34,833 nucleotides of DNA from an uncultured Ruminococcus sp. (GCA_947345935.1 CAMZZN010000027.1:1-34833), one strand, 5' to 3'; positions 15,425-24,807 are shown, counted from the stretch's first letter. Made by a program: numbers and translations. Notes: generated from the sequence alone by a model not told the origin.

Positions 15425-15793
15425 TTACACTGTCATATCGTCAACAAATACATTGACTTTTTGTACGGAAACGCCCACAGCCTCTTCTACTTTAAAAGAA
15501 ACATTGTGAATAATGCTGTTGACGGCGGCGGTAATATTCGTACCGTGGCTTACTTTTATATGAAGATCTATAACAACCCCCCCGTTCCTGCCGGTCCGGA
15601 CGGAAACTCCGTTTTTAGATCTGAACGCTTTTCCTAAAGTAAGCGCCGACATTGCCCGGTAAAACGTATTCACCCCTGAAACGCCCGACACACCGAAACA
15701 TTCCATTACGGCATGACGTGCGATCTCGGTGATGTAACTCTCCGAGACAGTTATTTTTCCTATATGATTTTCAAATCCGACCGTAGAGATCAC
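15425..15793 (-). CDS. Asp23/Gls24 family envelope protein (YloU-like)
   Basis: A 122-residue Asp23/Gls24 protein: GKITVSESYITEIARHAVME, CFGVSGVSGV, GVVIDLHIKVSHGTNI and VEEAVGVSVQKVNVFVDDM are family blocks. Such proteins lie at the inner membrane face and affect envelope stress and alkaline tolerance. The apparent start is a GTG at 15793 with AGAGGA immediately next to it, an unusually tight spacing; no other in-frame start leaves the family N-terminus intact. The promoter at 15818-15846 implies a 5' leader of only about 20 nt. It heads the asp23-fakA-proS-yabPQ-divIC-S1 unit. Confidence 0.88.
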   Translation of the reverse strand: MISTVGFENHIGKITVSESYITEIARHAVMECFGVSGVSGVNTFYRAMSALTLGKAFRSKNGVSVRTGRNGGVVIDLHIKVSHGTNITAAVNSIIHNVSFKVEEAVGVSVQKVNVFVDDMTV

Positions 15794-15817
15794 TCCTCTG
15801 TTGATAGAATCATTGAT

Positions 15818-15846
15818 ATTATAGCATAATATCTGAAAAATTACAA
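15818..15846 (-). promoter_or_regulatory. Sigma-A promoter of the asp23-fakA-proS operon
   Basis: On the minus strand TTGTAA (15846-15841), a 17-nt spacer and a perfect TATAAT (15823-15818). Confidence 0.75.
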
Positions 15847-15875
15847 GAGATATGCTGCAAAAAACACAGCAGCAG

Positions 15876-15905
15876 GCATTTACTTCTATTTATCTTTATA
15901 AAGGG
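15876..15905. repeat. Short copy of a dispersed repeat end
   Basis: GCATTTACTTCTATT, a few variable bases, then TTTATAAAGGGG. The same two blocks in the same order and spacing begin the hairpin-rich repeat at 34690. Here only this end is present, lying between the last polysaccharide gene and the asp23 promoter. Confidence 0.7.
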
Positions 15906-15917
15906 GGACGCTGTACG

Positions 15918-16844
15918 TTATGCTCCTTTAGAACGTCTCAAACTTATCTGTCCGATCGCAAATGCAGCCAGATCTGCGGCTATCGACGCAAGACGTGTTA
16001 CCAGAACGAAAAGTATTATCCTTTCCTGATAAGCTTTGCCGCACACAAAGATCATAACGCTTTCACGGATTCCGATCCCACCAGGAGCTCCGGGCGTGAC
16101 AAATCCGATTATCCAGGCGAACATAAACGCTCCTGTAAGCGCCATAAGTTCCGCCATAGATGCAGAGTTCCCCATAACAAGCAGCAGACAGACAAAATAC
16201 ATGGCTGCGGATACGATATTGCTGACAAGGTAATAAAAAATACCTGCCATAAGACTTTTGCGGTTTTCTTTTTCAAAAGCCTTTGAATAGCGTGAAAGAT
16301 ATTCTTTAAGCTTGTTTCTGAATCTGATGCGGACAAATATTACTGCCGCCGCTGCTGATATCACCCCTGCCGCACCTATGATAAGAATTTTTCCGCCGTA
16401 CTTTTCTAAAAGACCGGCTATCCGGCTTCCGAGCAGAACAACTGAAATAACGCCGGTCCAGAACACGCAGAACAGAATATCAAGTATCGTGGCGCAGGCT
16501 ACGTCAATATGACTAATATTCATATCAAAGGCGAGCTTGTTTCGTCCGACATACTGAAAGACGTTTCCGGGGAGATATTTATACACGTTTGATTTCGTAT
16601 AGACCGGCATGGCTGACGAAAATGGTATCTTCTTTCCGGACAGCGACTGTGCAAAAACCATCCATGGAATGCATCCTACAACTACCAATAATGTTTGAAC
16701 TGCCAGATTAATGCCGAAAGCCCCCATTATTTCCGGAGAAAGCAACTGTGACAGATCGGCGTCCATATCGACAACCTTCTTTATCAGAAATGCCACAGCG
16801 CATATCATAAGCAGATTTCCTGCAATTTTAGCGATCTTTTTCAT
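15918..16844 (-). CDS. UPF0104/LPG-synthase-TM flippase-like membrane protein
   Basis: A 308-residue protein from the ATG at 16844 (MKKIAKIAGN), which has AAAAGGAAG upstream; a GTG at 16865 is less likely. About eight membrane helices are visible. The blocks PWMVFAQSLSG, YLPGNVFQYVGRN and FVTPGAPGGIGIRESVM are typical of the family that includes the flippase part of MprF, AglD and YbhN. The family moves or handles lipids or lipid-linked sugars. It is the last gene of the polysaccharide operon and overlaps the preceding glycosyltransferase by 17 nt. A role in flipping the lipid-linked sugar made by the GT2 enzyme is an inference from context. Confidence 0.87.
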   Translation of the reverse strand: MKKIAKIAGNLLMICAVAFLIKKVVDMDADLSQLLSPEIMGAFGINLAVQTLLVVVGCIPWMVFAQSLSGKKIPFSSAMPVYTKSNVYKYLPGNVFQYVGRNKLAFDMNISHIDVACATILDILFCVFWTGVISVVLLGSRIAGLLEKYGGKILIIGAAGVISAAAAVIFVRIRFRNKLKEYLSRYSKAFEKENRKSLMAGIFYYLVSNIVSAAMYFVCLLLVMGNSASMAELMALTGAFMFAWIIGFVTPGAPGGIGIRESVMIFVCGKAYQERIILFVLVTRLASIAADLAAFAIGQISLRRSKGA

Positions 16845-17853
16845 GTTTTTCTTCCTTTTGACCACGTATACGGAGTATCAGCTCCGCCAGGGCACGGGGA
16901 TCGCCCATTTTGACAAAGTATATCCCGTCCTGATTTTCACTATAAAGCTCATGGGTCGCATTATTATTTCCAAGGATCATAGGCTTGTTCATGGCACGGT
17001 AAATATATGCTTTGCCCGGAATAGTTCTTTTCGCTTTCATTATATCGCTGCTGAAATGACCGGCAAGGCAAAGATCTGCCTGTGCAATCTTTTCCGCCAG
17101 CTGATCCTGCGGCAGCCACTGGATATATTCCGTAATATTTTCGCCCTTGCGGACGTTGTCCCTGCCAAGAGGTCCTATAAAGACAAAGCGGATGCCCTGC
17201 TCGTCTTTCAGCAGGTCAATAGCGTCCAGAATAACTGAAACGCCTTGAAGCGGAAGCACGCTGCCGAAGTAAAGCACTGTAAACTCCTTGTTTTCCGCAG
17301 CCTCACGGGGATAGTATATGTCTGAATCGGCTTCAAGATACAAGGTAGTCATTTTACTGAGCGGGCAATCAAATTCACGGCAGAAAAATTCTCCGTGAGC
17401 TTTTGTATCACAGACTACTTTATCAGCCATTGCAAGAGTTTTCGTATCTATACGATGAAGCAGCCGTCCTATAAGGCTGCGTGGTCTGAATTTTTTCCGG
17501 TCGCAGCAGAGCGTATCGTACATGGAAATAAAAAAATCTTCCATTACCGGTTTTTTTCGCAGTTTTCTGCCGAAAACGGGCATTACCAACTGCGGTGCGA
17601 ATCCGACAAAGCTTATGTCGTAATTCTTCATTCTTACGCAGAGCAATTTACGAAACACATAAATCAGCCGCTTCGGATAGCTCTTTGATGGTGAAACTAT
17701 TTCAGTAACTTCGCATCCGTTCTCCCGGAGTATGCGCACCTCCTGAGTCAGACGCAGATAATCCGAGTTTTTGGTGGCTATATAAAGAACTTTCTTGTTC
17801 TTTATATCATTTATCGAGTTTATTTTCTTCAGTCTGTCTGTTTTTTTCATCAT
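16828..17853 (-). CDS. Glycosyltransferase, GT-B fold (GT4-like)
   Basis: About 341 residues from MMKKTDRLKK; the exact start is uncertain because no strong ribosome site is visible and the gene overlaps the end of the upstream GT2 gene by 47 nt. The C-terminal half has GT-B features: VLYFGSVLPLQGVSVILDAI, RFVFIGPLGRD and IPGKAYIYRAMNKPMILGNN, the last in place of the usual E-x7-E donor-binding segment, which is degenerate here. It is cytoplasmic with no membrane helix. It transfers a sugar from a nucleotide donor in the glycan pathway; donor and acceptor are unknown. Confidence 0.8.
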   Translation of the reverse strand: MMKKTDRLKKINSINDIKNKKVLYIATKNSDYLRLTQEVRILRENGCEVTEIVSPSKSYPKRLIYVFRKLLCVRMKNYDISFVGFAPQLVMPVFGRKLRKKPVMEDFFISMYDTLCCDRKKFRPRSLIGRLLHRIDTKTLAMADKVVCDTKAHGEFFCREFDCPLSKMTTLYLEADSDIYYPREAAENKEFTVLYFGSVLPLQGVSVILDAIDLLKDEQGIRFVFIGPLGRDNVRKGENITEYIQWLPQDQLAEKIAQADLCLAGHFSSDIMKAKRTIPGKAYIYRAMNKPMILGNNNATHELYSENQDGIYFVKMGDPRALAELILRIRGQKEEKHEKDR

Positions 17854-18799
17854 TATCACCGCTGCCGCATTCCATTTTTCTGACTCTGTACTGAACGTCC
17901 TCAAGGAGCTTCCTGTTCGCCGCTATCGTATCGCCGAGAAGTCCCATTGTTATGGTCTGGAATCCCAGCATAATAAAAATAGCCGTCAGAATAAGAGACT
18001 GTATATGTCCGTCTCCCTCGCCCATTCCTATGTAGATGAGGAAACGTACTCCCAGCACGATGCCTGCCAGCATAAGCAGAGAACCTATCGACATAAAGAA
18101 TTTAAGGGGCTTGTACATTACAAATGAACGTGTTATGACTGTGGAGGAACGCTTCATATAACGCCACATACTGGAGAAAAGACGTGAGGGTCTTGTTTCA
18201 GGATTCGTTCTGATCGGCACGGAAGTCATGGCTGTTTTGCTGTTTCCTGCCTGAATGATAGTCTCAAGGGTGTACGTATACTCGTTCACAACGTTAAGCC
18301 TGAGAGCAGCTTCACGAGAGTAAGCACGGAATCCGCTGGGAGCGTCGGGGATTTCCGTACCGGAAGCCACACGAACCACCCAGCTTCCGAGATGCTGGAA
18401 TTTCTTCTTCTTCCACGAAAAATGCTCGGTCTGGTCTATAGGACGCTCGCCGATAACGATATCAGCCTTTTCATCCAGAATGGGACGGACGATCTTTTCA
18501 ATATCCGCACCGCAGTACTGATTATCGGCGTCAGTATTCACGATAATATCGGCTCCCAGATGGAGACAAGCGTCAATGCCTGCCATAAATCCCTTTGCAA
18601 GACCCTTGTTCTGCTTGAAGTTCACGACATGGTGAAAACCGAGTTCTCGTGCCTTAGCGGCAGTATTGTCCTTGCTGCCATCGTTTATGATAAGATATTC
18701 TATAGTATCTATACCGTCGATATGTCTGGGAAGATCGTTATAGGCAAGCTCCAGCGTTTCTTCCTCATTGTAGCATGGGATCTGAATTATCAGCTTCAT
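17807..18799 (-). CDS. GT2 glycosyltransferase, polyprenyl-phosphate sugar synthase-like
   Basis: A 330-residue family 2 glycosyltransferase. The N-terminal catalytic domain has IQIPCYNEEETLELAY, IEYLIINDGSKDNT, and the metal-binding NTDADNQY (DXD-type), then GERPIDQTEHFSW. DAPSGFRAYSREAA is the acceptor-side block of dolichyl/polyprenyl-phosphate mannose or glucose synthases. Two membrane helices follow (about 235-255 and 270-290). The likely product is an undecaprenyl-phosphate sugar used by a GT-C transferase outside the membrane; the large GT-C-like protein encoded just upstream is a natural partner. Clear AAAGGA ribosome site. Confidence 0.9.
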   Translation of the reverse strand: MKLIIQIPCYNEEETLELAYNDLPRHIDGIDTIEYLIINDGSKDNTAAKARELGFHHVVNFKQNKGLAKGFMAGIDACLHLGADIIVNTDADNQYCGADIEKIVRPILDEKADIVIGERPIDQTEHFSWKKKKFQHLGSWVVRVASGTEIPDAPSGFRAYSREAALRLNVVNEYTYTLETIIQAGNSKTAMTSVPIRTNPETRPSRLFSSMWRYMKRSSTVITRSFVMYKPLKFFMSIGSLLMLAGIVLGVRFLIYIGMGEGDGHIQSLILTAIFIMLGFQTITMGLLGDTIAANRKLLEDVQYRVRKMECGSGDNDEKNRQTEENKLDK

Positions 18800-18823
18800 A
18801 TTTTTATTCCTTTCATTTTTGTA

Positions 18824-21289
18824 TTATCTGATCTCCTCAAAGGTCAATGCCGCAAAAGGAATACCTACCCTGCGGTTATCATCGGGGTTTACAGCGGAGG
18901 TGTTCCACATATCGGTTTCAAAGCCGATTTTGTTTTCGCCGTCCTCTATCAGTTCTTCCGGAATGTCAAAAGAGATATCAGTACAATTGTTTTCGGGCGT
19001 TATTTCGGCAGTTTCAACGGGCTTATTGTTTATGTACATGGTTACGCTTATCTTCTCTGTATCAATATACTCAAAAGGTATCACATTTCCGAAGGACAGA
19101 ACAGCCGTATAATCGGCAGGATAAAGCCTTCCAAGTATTTCCGTATTTTCCTGAGCCGTCCAGCAGAAACTGCCTTCAATAGCGGAAAATCCTGTAAAGT
19201 ATCGGTAATCCTCTGCCGCTTCATATGTAAGCTTGTACTTTTCATAGGAATATACGTAAATATCGTCCTGTACTTCCATGTATTTCAGGGACATGGGAAC
19301 AAAATCTCCCGTATTATTTCCGTCATCCTCCGAATGGTTTACAACGTTCTTATAGCGGATCTCAAAGTCGTCGCCGGGCTGCGTCTTTTCGGAAATATAG
19401 AATACATTGTCATATCTGCCTTTAAGCTCCCTGAACTGATCTGTATCCGATTCATTAAGAGGGTAGACGTCTGTGCCGGTAATGGTTCGCAGAGGAAGCC
19501 ATAGTTCCGGCTGATATTTACTGCATATAACAACGCATGACTCATCGTCCACTACATCAATGATATCCTCCAGTACGCTCCACTCCATGCGTGTATCGTC
19601 CTTTGCGTCCTTCTGCCAGCGTATATACGGCAAATTTATAGCAATGCTCAGTGCGGCGGCGGGATAGATCACACGTCCGCCCATTCTGTCAAGAGACAGT
19701 GCGGCAAAGATCACCGCAACAGGGATAAACGGGGCAAGATAGCGTGAATAATAGTAGTAATACTGTATCTCAGACCGCAGGAATGCCGAATAAACCAATA
19801 CGCAGTAGAAGAACATTACGAAAATCACAAGACATGAATTCTTTTCAATAAATCTACCCGTTGTGAACAGTGCAAGAAGTCCGCCCAGGATCACGAACAC
19901 CAATCCTGCATTTACGCCGAATCCGAGGATAGACGCATGGCTTGCTTCGTCCCAGGAATCGTACTTTCTCAGCACGCTGAACGCTGTAAATACAAGAGGG
20001 ATTATGAGAAGCATCGCCGCAAATATTCTGAAGGGACGGCTTTCGCTGAGACTTTTGCTGAATTTTGCAGCCCGGAAATTTTTATTCGTCCGGGAAACAA
20101 TGAATATGAATATGCATGAAGCTATTATCAGTCCGACAGAAGCCGCCGTTACTACTGTAGTTATGTTGTTCACATTTATTCCGCCGACAAAAATATCACG
20201 GTAGTTGTTCATGGTGTACATGGGCTGAACCTGCTTCATCATGAAAAAGCTTGCCAGATATCCTGCCGTAACCGCAGGAGTAAGTATGGCATACTGCTTT
20301 TCACGTGTAAAGACATACATTCCTCCGTAGATCATCACGAAAAGCGGAAGCATGGTAAATATGGATACGTGATAGCATCCGAACACCGCCGCCGGAATTA
20401 TCGACATCCACTTTTCACCGTTCCTCTCGTCGTCGGTGATAAAGTAGGCGAACGAAGTCATTATAACGGCAAGAAACATCTCTGTCAGCGTAGATTTCGC
20501 TACCCAGAGAACTACCGGAGCAAATGCCGTCAATACGCAGGCGCAGATGCGGGAGGCGGCTTTCAGCTTCAGGTTGCGGCATACATAGTATACCAAAAAG
20601 ATAGTCAGAATGTAGAAAACAGTTCCGATATCCGCCATGTTTTCCGCCCCGAACAGCTCTCCCCACATGGCAAGCATTGCGGAATATGTGGGAATTCCGT
20701 GGAAAATTCCCGATACGGGGCTTACGTCGTAGTCGTAGACTGTTTCCGGATAGTTCCGGCTCTGTATATCATAACCGCCCATTGACCTGACTTTATACTC
20801 GAAATGACTTTTGGCTTCCGGATTCTCCAGAAGATGATATTCTTCTATATCCTTTTGTCTCGCATTGTCGTCATACATAAAGTTAAGAGCCTGGAGCTGA
20901 TATACGCCCTGATCCTGTCCCATACCAAAAATTTCATTTTTAACCGAAACAAACGGCACGGCGGCTATACATACCGCTATAGGAATAAGCATATCCTTTA
21001 CGGAAAAATCGAGGTCAATGAGATTTTTCAAACGGAACGGTTTTGATCTTCTGAAAAACACCGCCGCTCCGAAAGCGATAATATCGAGTGCCAGCGCCGC
21101 AGAAGCCGCCCGGAAAAGCGAAAAGCGATCTATGACAAACAACGCCATGCTTCCCAGAATATACGTGAAAAAATAGAATACAGTTCCAAGAACTGCCGCT
21201 TCTGCCACCGTTCTTTTCCGCAGCCATACGCAGGCAGCGCCGAAAGAAAACAAAAGGCCAAGTATGCAAAAAATTGCAAATATATTCAT
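18824..21289 (-). CDS. Large GT-C-like polytopic membrane protein with extracytoplasmic C-terminus
   Basis: 821 residues. About 12-13 hydrophobic helices fill residues 1-560. An early extracytoplasmic loop has FGMGQDQGVYQLQALNF, an acidic motif as in the first loop of GT-C glycosyltransferases that use lipid-linked sugars. Residues about 570-821 are soluble, with a segment resembling a Rossmann-like region (VVICSKYQPELWLP) and then a beta-rich domain (DTEKISVTMYINNKPVETAE, IGFETDMWNTS) that looks like a carbohydrate-binding fold. It probably adds a sugar to the exported glycan. I recognise the architecture but not a named family. Confidence 0.75.
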   Translation of the reverse strand: MNIFAIFCILGLLFSFGAACVWLRKRTVAEAAVLGTVFYFFTYILGSMALFVIDRFSLFRAASAALALDIIAFGAAVFFRRSKPFRLKNLIDLDFSVKDMLIPIAVCIAAVPFVSVKNEIFGMGQDQGVYQLQALNFMYDDNARQKDIEEYHLLENPEAKSHFEYKVRSMGGYDIQSRNYPETVYDYDVSPVSGIFHGIPTYSAMLAMWGELFGAENMADIGTVFYILTIFLVYYVCRNLKLKAASRICACVLTAFAPVVLWVAKSTLTEMFLAVIMTSFAYFITDDERNGEKWMSIIPAAVFGCYHVSIFTMLPLFVMIYGGMYVFTREKQYAILTPAVTAGYLASFFMMKQVQPMYTMNNYRDIFVGGINVNNITTVVTAASVGLIIASCIFIFIVSRTNKNFRAAKFSKSLSESRPFRIFAAMLLIIPLVFTAFSVLRKYDSWDEASHASILGFGVNAGLVFVILGGLLALFTTGRFIEKNSCLVIFVMFFYCVLVYSAFLRSEIQYYYYYSRYLAPFIPVAVIFAALSLDRMGGRVIYPAAALSIAINLPYIRWQKDAKDDTRMEWSVLEDIIDVVDDESCVVICSKYQPELWLPLRTITGTDVYPLNESDTDQFRELKGRYDNVFYISEKTQPGDDFEIRYKNVVNHSEDDGNNTGDFVPMSLKYMEVQDDIYVYSYEKYKLTYEAAEDYRYFTGFSAIEGSFCWTAQENTEILGRLYPADYTAVLSFGNVIPFEYIDTEKISVTMYINNKPVETAEITPENNCTDISFDIPEELIEDGENKIGFETDMWNTSAVNPDDNRRVGIPFAALTFEEIR

Positions 21290-21314
21290 TAAAATTCCAC
21301 CACCCTTTCGACTG

Positions 21315-22499
21315 TCAGCCGGAAATATCGCTGATAAGCTCTTTGAATCGTTTCATAATAACATCCCAGCGGTAATTCTTCTCAACGTATTGCCGGGCGT
21401 TTTCACGGAGCATTTCATATTCGCCGTCATGGCTGAAAATATAGTCGAGAATTCCTTCAAATTCAAAATAACCGGTATAATAAAGTCCGCCGTTGCTTTT
21501 AACGCAGTGACCTTTAAGCACCTCGCAGCGTCCGTTGACGATAACCGGAACGGAAAGCGTCATAGCCTCGAGCACCGAAATAGACAGGCTTTCAAATTCC
21601 GAGGGAAGTACAAGGGCCTTTGCTCCGGAAATACCACTGAATTTGTCCTCCTCGCTGACAAAACCAAGGCTGATTATATCGCTGTGCTTTGGTATTTGGC
21701 ATACAGGTTTTCCCATAAGCACCAGTTTAAGTCCGCTTTCCGGATGACGTGATTTGTACTCCATGAAATACCTGAACATTTCCGGACAGTTCTTGCCTTC
21801 GTCTATTCTTCCGACATAGATCACATAATCGGCGTTGATTCCGAATTTCTGCCGGAAAGCCTTTTCATCAGGGGTACAGGGAACTTCAACGCCCGTTCCC
21901 ATGACCTCGCAGGGGATATCACGGCAATTGAAAAGCCGCTGAACAAGAGCTTTTTCCTCATCTGTAAGAAAAACAAAAGCTCTTGGCAGTGTAAAGAGTC
22001 TTTCAAAAGTTTTGAAATGAATGAAAGGTTCTTCGTGAGCGGTAGGGATAAATATCGCCTTTTCTGCAACCTCCGGCAGACCCGTTACCGTAAGATAATA
22101 AAGATAGGTAACAAAAATAAAGGCGTCGTACTTATCCTTGTTTTCCCTGATATATTCTACAGCCGCCGGAGAATAGGGCCCCTGCTTTTCAAACCAGATC
22201 TTTTCTGCATGAATATCGGATTTTCCAGCGCCGATCTGCGCCAGATATGCGCCGTTGTAACTGTTGAAATCATCCGCACGGCAGGCTTCAACAGGAAATC
22301 TCAGCACATGAACGCCGTTTATATCTTCCGTATCAGCCTTATAATAATTCTCCCAGGTTGTGTAATCCAGAGCCTTTGTGGTGATAACGTCGACTTCAAA
22401 GTCGTCCGTAAGACGTTCGGCAATAAGGCGGGTATAGTATTCCGAGCCTCCGTTTACCTCAATGCCGTATCTCTGATTAACAAGTGCAATTCTTTTCAT
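21315..22499 (-). CDS. GT4 glycosyltransferase
   Basis: A 394-residue GT-B enzyme. N-terminal NQRYGIEVNGGSEYYTRLIA is the acceptor-side glycine loop; VIYVGRIDEGKNCPEMFRYF starts the donor domain; FESLSISVLEAMTLSVPVIV is the E-x7-E nucleotide-sugar motif. It is cytoplasmic. It begins on the last base of the upstream gene's stop (TAATG), so translation is coupled. It resembles the neighbouring 22499-23707 product throughout, suggesting a tandem duplication with diverged specificity. Sugar and linkage are unknown. Confidence 0.9.
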   Translation of the reverse strand: MKRIALVNQRYGIEVNGGSEYYTRLIAERLTDDFEVDVITTKALDYTTWENYYKADTEDINGVHVLRFPVEACRADDFNSYNGAYLAQIGAGKSDIHAEKIWFEKQGPYSPAAVEYIRENKDKYDAFIFVTYLYYLTVTGLPEVAEKAIFIPTAHEEPFIHFKTFERLFTLPRAFVFLTDEEKALVQRLFNCRDIPCEVMGTGVEVPCTPDEKAFRQKFGINADYVIYVGRIDEGKNCPEMFRYFMEYKSRHPESGLKLVLMGKPVCQIPKHSDIISLGFVSEEDKFSGISGAKALVLPSEFESLSISVLEAMTLSVPVIVNGRCEVLKGHCVKSNGGLYYTGYFEFEGILDYIFSHDGEYEMLRENARQYVEKNYRWDVIMKRFKELISDISG

Positions 22500-23707
22500 T
22501 AGTCCTTCTCTCCGGTAATTTCCCTGAAAAATGTTTTGTACTTGTCCACAATAATATCCCAGTCGAAATTACGCTTCACGTAGTCTTTGCCGCTGCTTCC
22601 CATAAGCCATGCAGCGTCGCTGTTTCCCGTGATATAGTCGGTACAGCCCTCAAATTCAAAATAATCCGAAAAATAAAGACCTCCGTTTGCTTCCGATACA
22701 AAATTTCTTGTCACGGCGCAGTCTTCATGAACCAGAACGGGACGTCCGCAGAGCCAACTTTCCATGATGACCAGGGAAAAGCTCTCATTCTTTGAGGGTT
22801 GGCAGAGAAATTCCGCTGCGCCCTGGGCGTTGTATTTGTCCTGACGGTCGACAAAGCCAAGGTCGATTATCCGTTTGTCCAGTACCAGACCGGCAGGCAG
22901 ATCAATCTCGCCGCCGCCTATAAGCACCAGTTTAAGATCGGTCTCATGCCGTTTTATATACTCGTCAAAATATTTTATCAGTGTGTGAACATTCTTGCCC
23001 TCGTCCTTGCGTCCGGCATACAGAATAAATCTTTCCTTTATGCCGTATTTTTCCCTGAAAGCTCCGGGGTCCGGAACGATATCAGTATCCATGCCGATGC
23101 CCATAACGACAGTTTTTGTCCCGCTTTTTGAAAAACCATAAAGCTTCTCTGCAAGTTCCGCTTCGGGGCGTGCATTAAATACCATTCCTGCCATCTGCGG
23201 AAAAATCTCTTTGAAGCGGCTCATATATGCATAGCTTTCGTCATGGAAGCACGGAATGAGCGCCGATTTATACGGACATATTTTTGCGCCGTTATAAGTA
23301 GTGCCGAACATATAAGGGATAAATACAAACAGCGAATACTCGTCGTTATGTTCGCTGATATATTCGTACAGACCGGGACTGTTGACCATTTCTCTGAGGA
23401 AAACATCCTCCTCCTCCGGAGTTATCGTGTTTCCGCTTATCAGCTTGGCGTTTACAGCGTCAAACGCCTCCTGATCCCTTTTGCGAACCTTGAATCGGCG
23501 TACTGTGATCCCGTTGACTGTCTTGTCAAGACCTTCTTTATAGTAATTTCTGCTCCAGTCAGAAGCAAATTCCCTGACGCAGGTTGTAAGTATCTCCAGA
23601 CGGACGCCGGCGCTGTGAAGATGTCCCGCCACTTCCCGGAGTTCCATTTCTGCTCCTCCTGGTATTCCGTCGGCATACCAGGGAATAACAAATCCTATTT
23701 TTTTCAT
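22499..23707 (-). CDS. GT4 glycosyltransferase, paralogue of its neighbour
   Basis: A 402-residue GT-B enzyme: IPWYADGIPGGAEMELREVA at the N-terminus, FILYAGRKDEGKNVHTLIKY at the start of the donor domain, and NESFSLVIMESWLCGRPVLV with the E-x7-E motif. Shared details with the next gene (a WxxNYYK block and NGxxVxRF in the N-terminal domain, GGLYFSDYFEFEG in the C-terminal domain) point to common descent. GAAGG lies 11 nt before the ATG. It acts in the cytoplasm on an unknown glycan acceptor. Confidence 0.9.
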   Translation of the reverse strand: MKKIGFVIPWYADGIPGGAEMELREVAGHLHSAGVRLEILTTCVREFASDWSRNYYKEGLDKTVNGITVRRFKVRKRDQEAFDAVNAKLISGNTITPEEEDVFLREMVNSPGLYEYISEHNDEYSLFVFIPYMFGTTYNGAKICPYKSALIPCFHDESYAYMSRFKEIFPQMAGMVFNARPEAELAEKLYGFSKSGTKTVVMGIGMDTDIVPDPGAFREKYGIKERFILYAGRKDEGKNVHTLIKYFDEYIKRHETDLKLVLIGGGEIDLPAGLVLDKRIIDLGFVDRQDKYNAQGAAEFLCQPSKNESFSLVIMESWLCGRPVLVHEDCAVTRNFVSEANGGLYFSDYFEFEGCTDYITGNSDAAWLMGSSGKDYVKRNFDWDIIVDKYKTFFREITGEKD

Positions 23708-23736
23708 TTCTGCTGCACCTTCTCAAATCTGTTCAG

Positions 23737-24807
23737 TTATCCTGCGATAAAGCCTTTAAGCTGTTTTTCAAAGATATCTCTTATCCGTTCATAGGAGAAA
23801 TCCTCAAGACGACGGCGCTGACCTTCAATGATATACTTTTTCAGCGGATCATCGGTAAGAACACGGCGTATAACTCCTGCGGCTAACAACGGATCATTGC
23901 TGTCAAGCAGAATTCCGCTTCCGCCAAGGGTATCGCCGACAGCGCTTGTGTCATACGCAATTATCGGCACATCAAAAAACATTGCTTCCGCAAGAGGAAC
24001 ACAGAAACCCTCATGTTCGCTCATGCAGACGAAAGCGTCTGCCAGACGGTAATAGGCAAGTATCTCATTAAATTTTATATGTCCCGTAAAAATAACGTCG
24101 TCCTTTAATCCGAGAGCTCCGGCGTATTTTACAAGACGTTCATAGTAATTCTCCATACCGGTATAAGAACCCACCAGTATAAGCCGTGAATCCGGATCGA
24201 GCTTCTTATACTGATAAAACGCTCTTATAACGTTTTCCTGCTTTTTGTTGGGGGCGATCCTTCCGACGAAGATAAGATTTCGCTTTCCATCGCCGTATCT
24301 GTTCATAATTGTCTTTGCCGGGGACTGCTTATAATCCTCAAAACGTATAAGTATAGGAAGGACGTCAATAGGACAGGCATATCCCATACGCAGCAGCTCG
24401 GATTTGTTGTAGGCAGAATCCGCAAGACAATAATCCACTTTGTCCCTAAGATGCTCTACGCCCTTATAGCCGTATTCCGTCAGGGATGCGGCTGCGGTAC
24501 TGTAGGGACGGAAAAATTCCGGCGGCGTGACGTTATGATATATCATGATCTTACGGCAGTGGAACTCTTGTATTTTAAAAGTAAGATCGGTACCGGTAGA
24601 TTTATGGTATATCAGCACATCGTCTTTTCTGAGTTCTTTCAGCCGGCTGATATTCTTTGCCGTATCAGAGGGCAAACGCTTGTCAACATTCTCGGCATAT
24701 ATTTCAGAAATATATCCCATATCGGATATAGCTTTTTTGAGGGCGACAGTATCGTTGCCGATAGCGTCTCCGAAAGACAAAGTGGGCAGAAGCTGTACTA
24801 TTCTCAT
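23737..24807 (-). CDS. GT4 glycosyltransferase
   Basis: A 356-residue GT-B enzyme starting MRIVQLLPTLSFGDAIGND. LIFVGRIAPNKKQENVIRAF, SRLILVGSYTG and HEGFCVPLAEAMFFDVPIIA (E-x7-E motif) are GT4 hallmarks, and DDVIFTGHIKFNEILAYYRL precedes them as usual. Its N-terminal domain, with VLIYHKSTGTDLTF and IYHNVTPPEFFRPY, resembles mannosyl/rhamnosyltransferases of O-antigen loci. The start overlaps the previous gene by 4 nt (ATGA). Confidence 0.9.
   Translation of the reverse strand: MRIVQLLPTLSFGDAIGNDTVALKKAISDMGYISEIYAENVDKRLPSDTAKNISRLKELRKDDVLIYHKSTGTDLTFKIQEFHCRKIMIYHNVTPPEFFRPYSTAAASLTEYGYKGVEHLRDKVDYCLADSAYNKSELLRMGYACPIDVLPILIRFEDYKQSPAKTIMNRYGDGKRNLIFVGRIAPNKKQENVIRAFYQYKKLDPDSRLILVGSYTGMENYYERLVKYAGALGLKDDVIFTGHIKFNEILAYYRLADAFVCMSEHEGFCVPLAEAMFFDVPIIAYDTSAVGDTLGGSGILLDSNDPLLAAGVIRRVLTDDPLKKYIIEGQRRRLEDFSYERIRDIFEKQLKGFIAG

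Noticed and set aside
15851..15874. Terminator of the polysaccharide operon (TGCTGC/GCAGCA)
   Set aside because: The stem is only 6 bp and no U-run follows directly on the minus strand; it overlaps the approach to the asp23 promoter.
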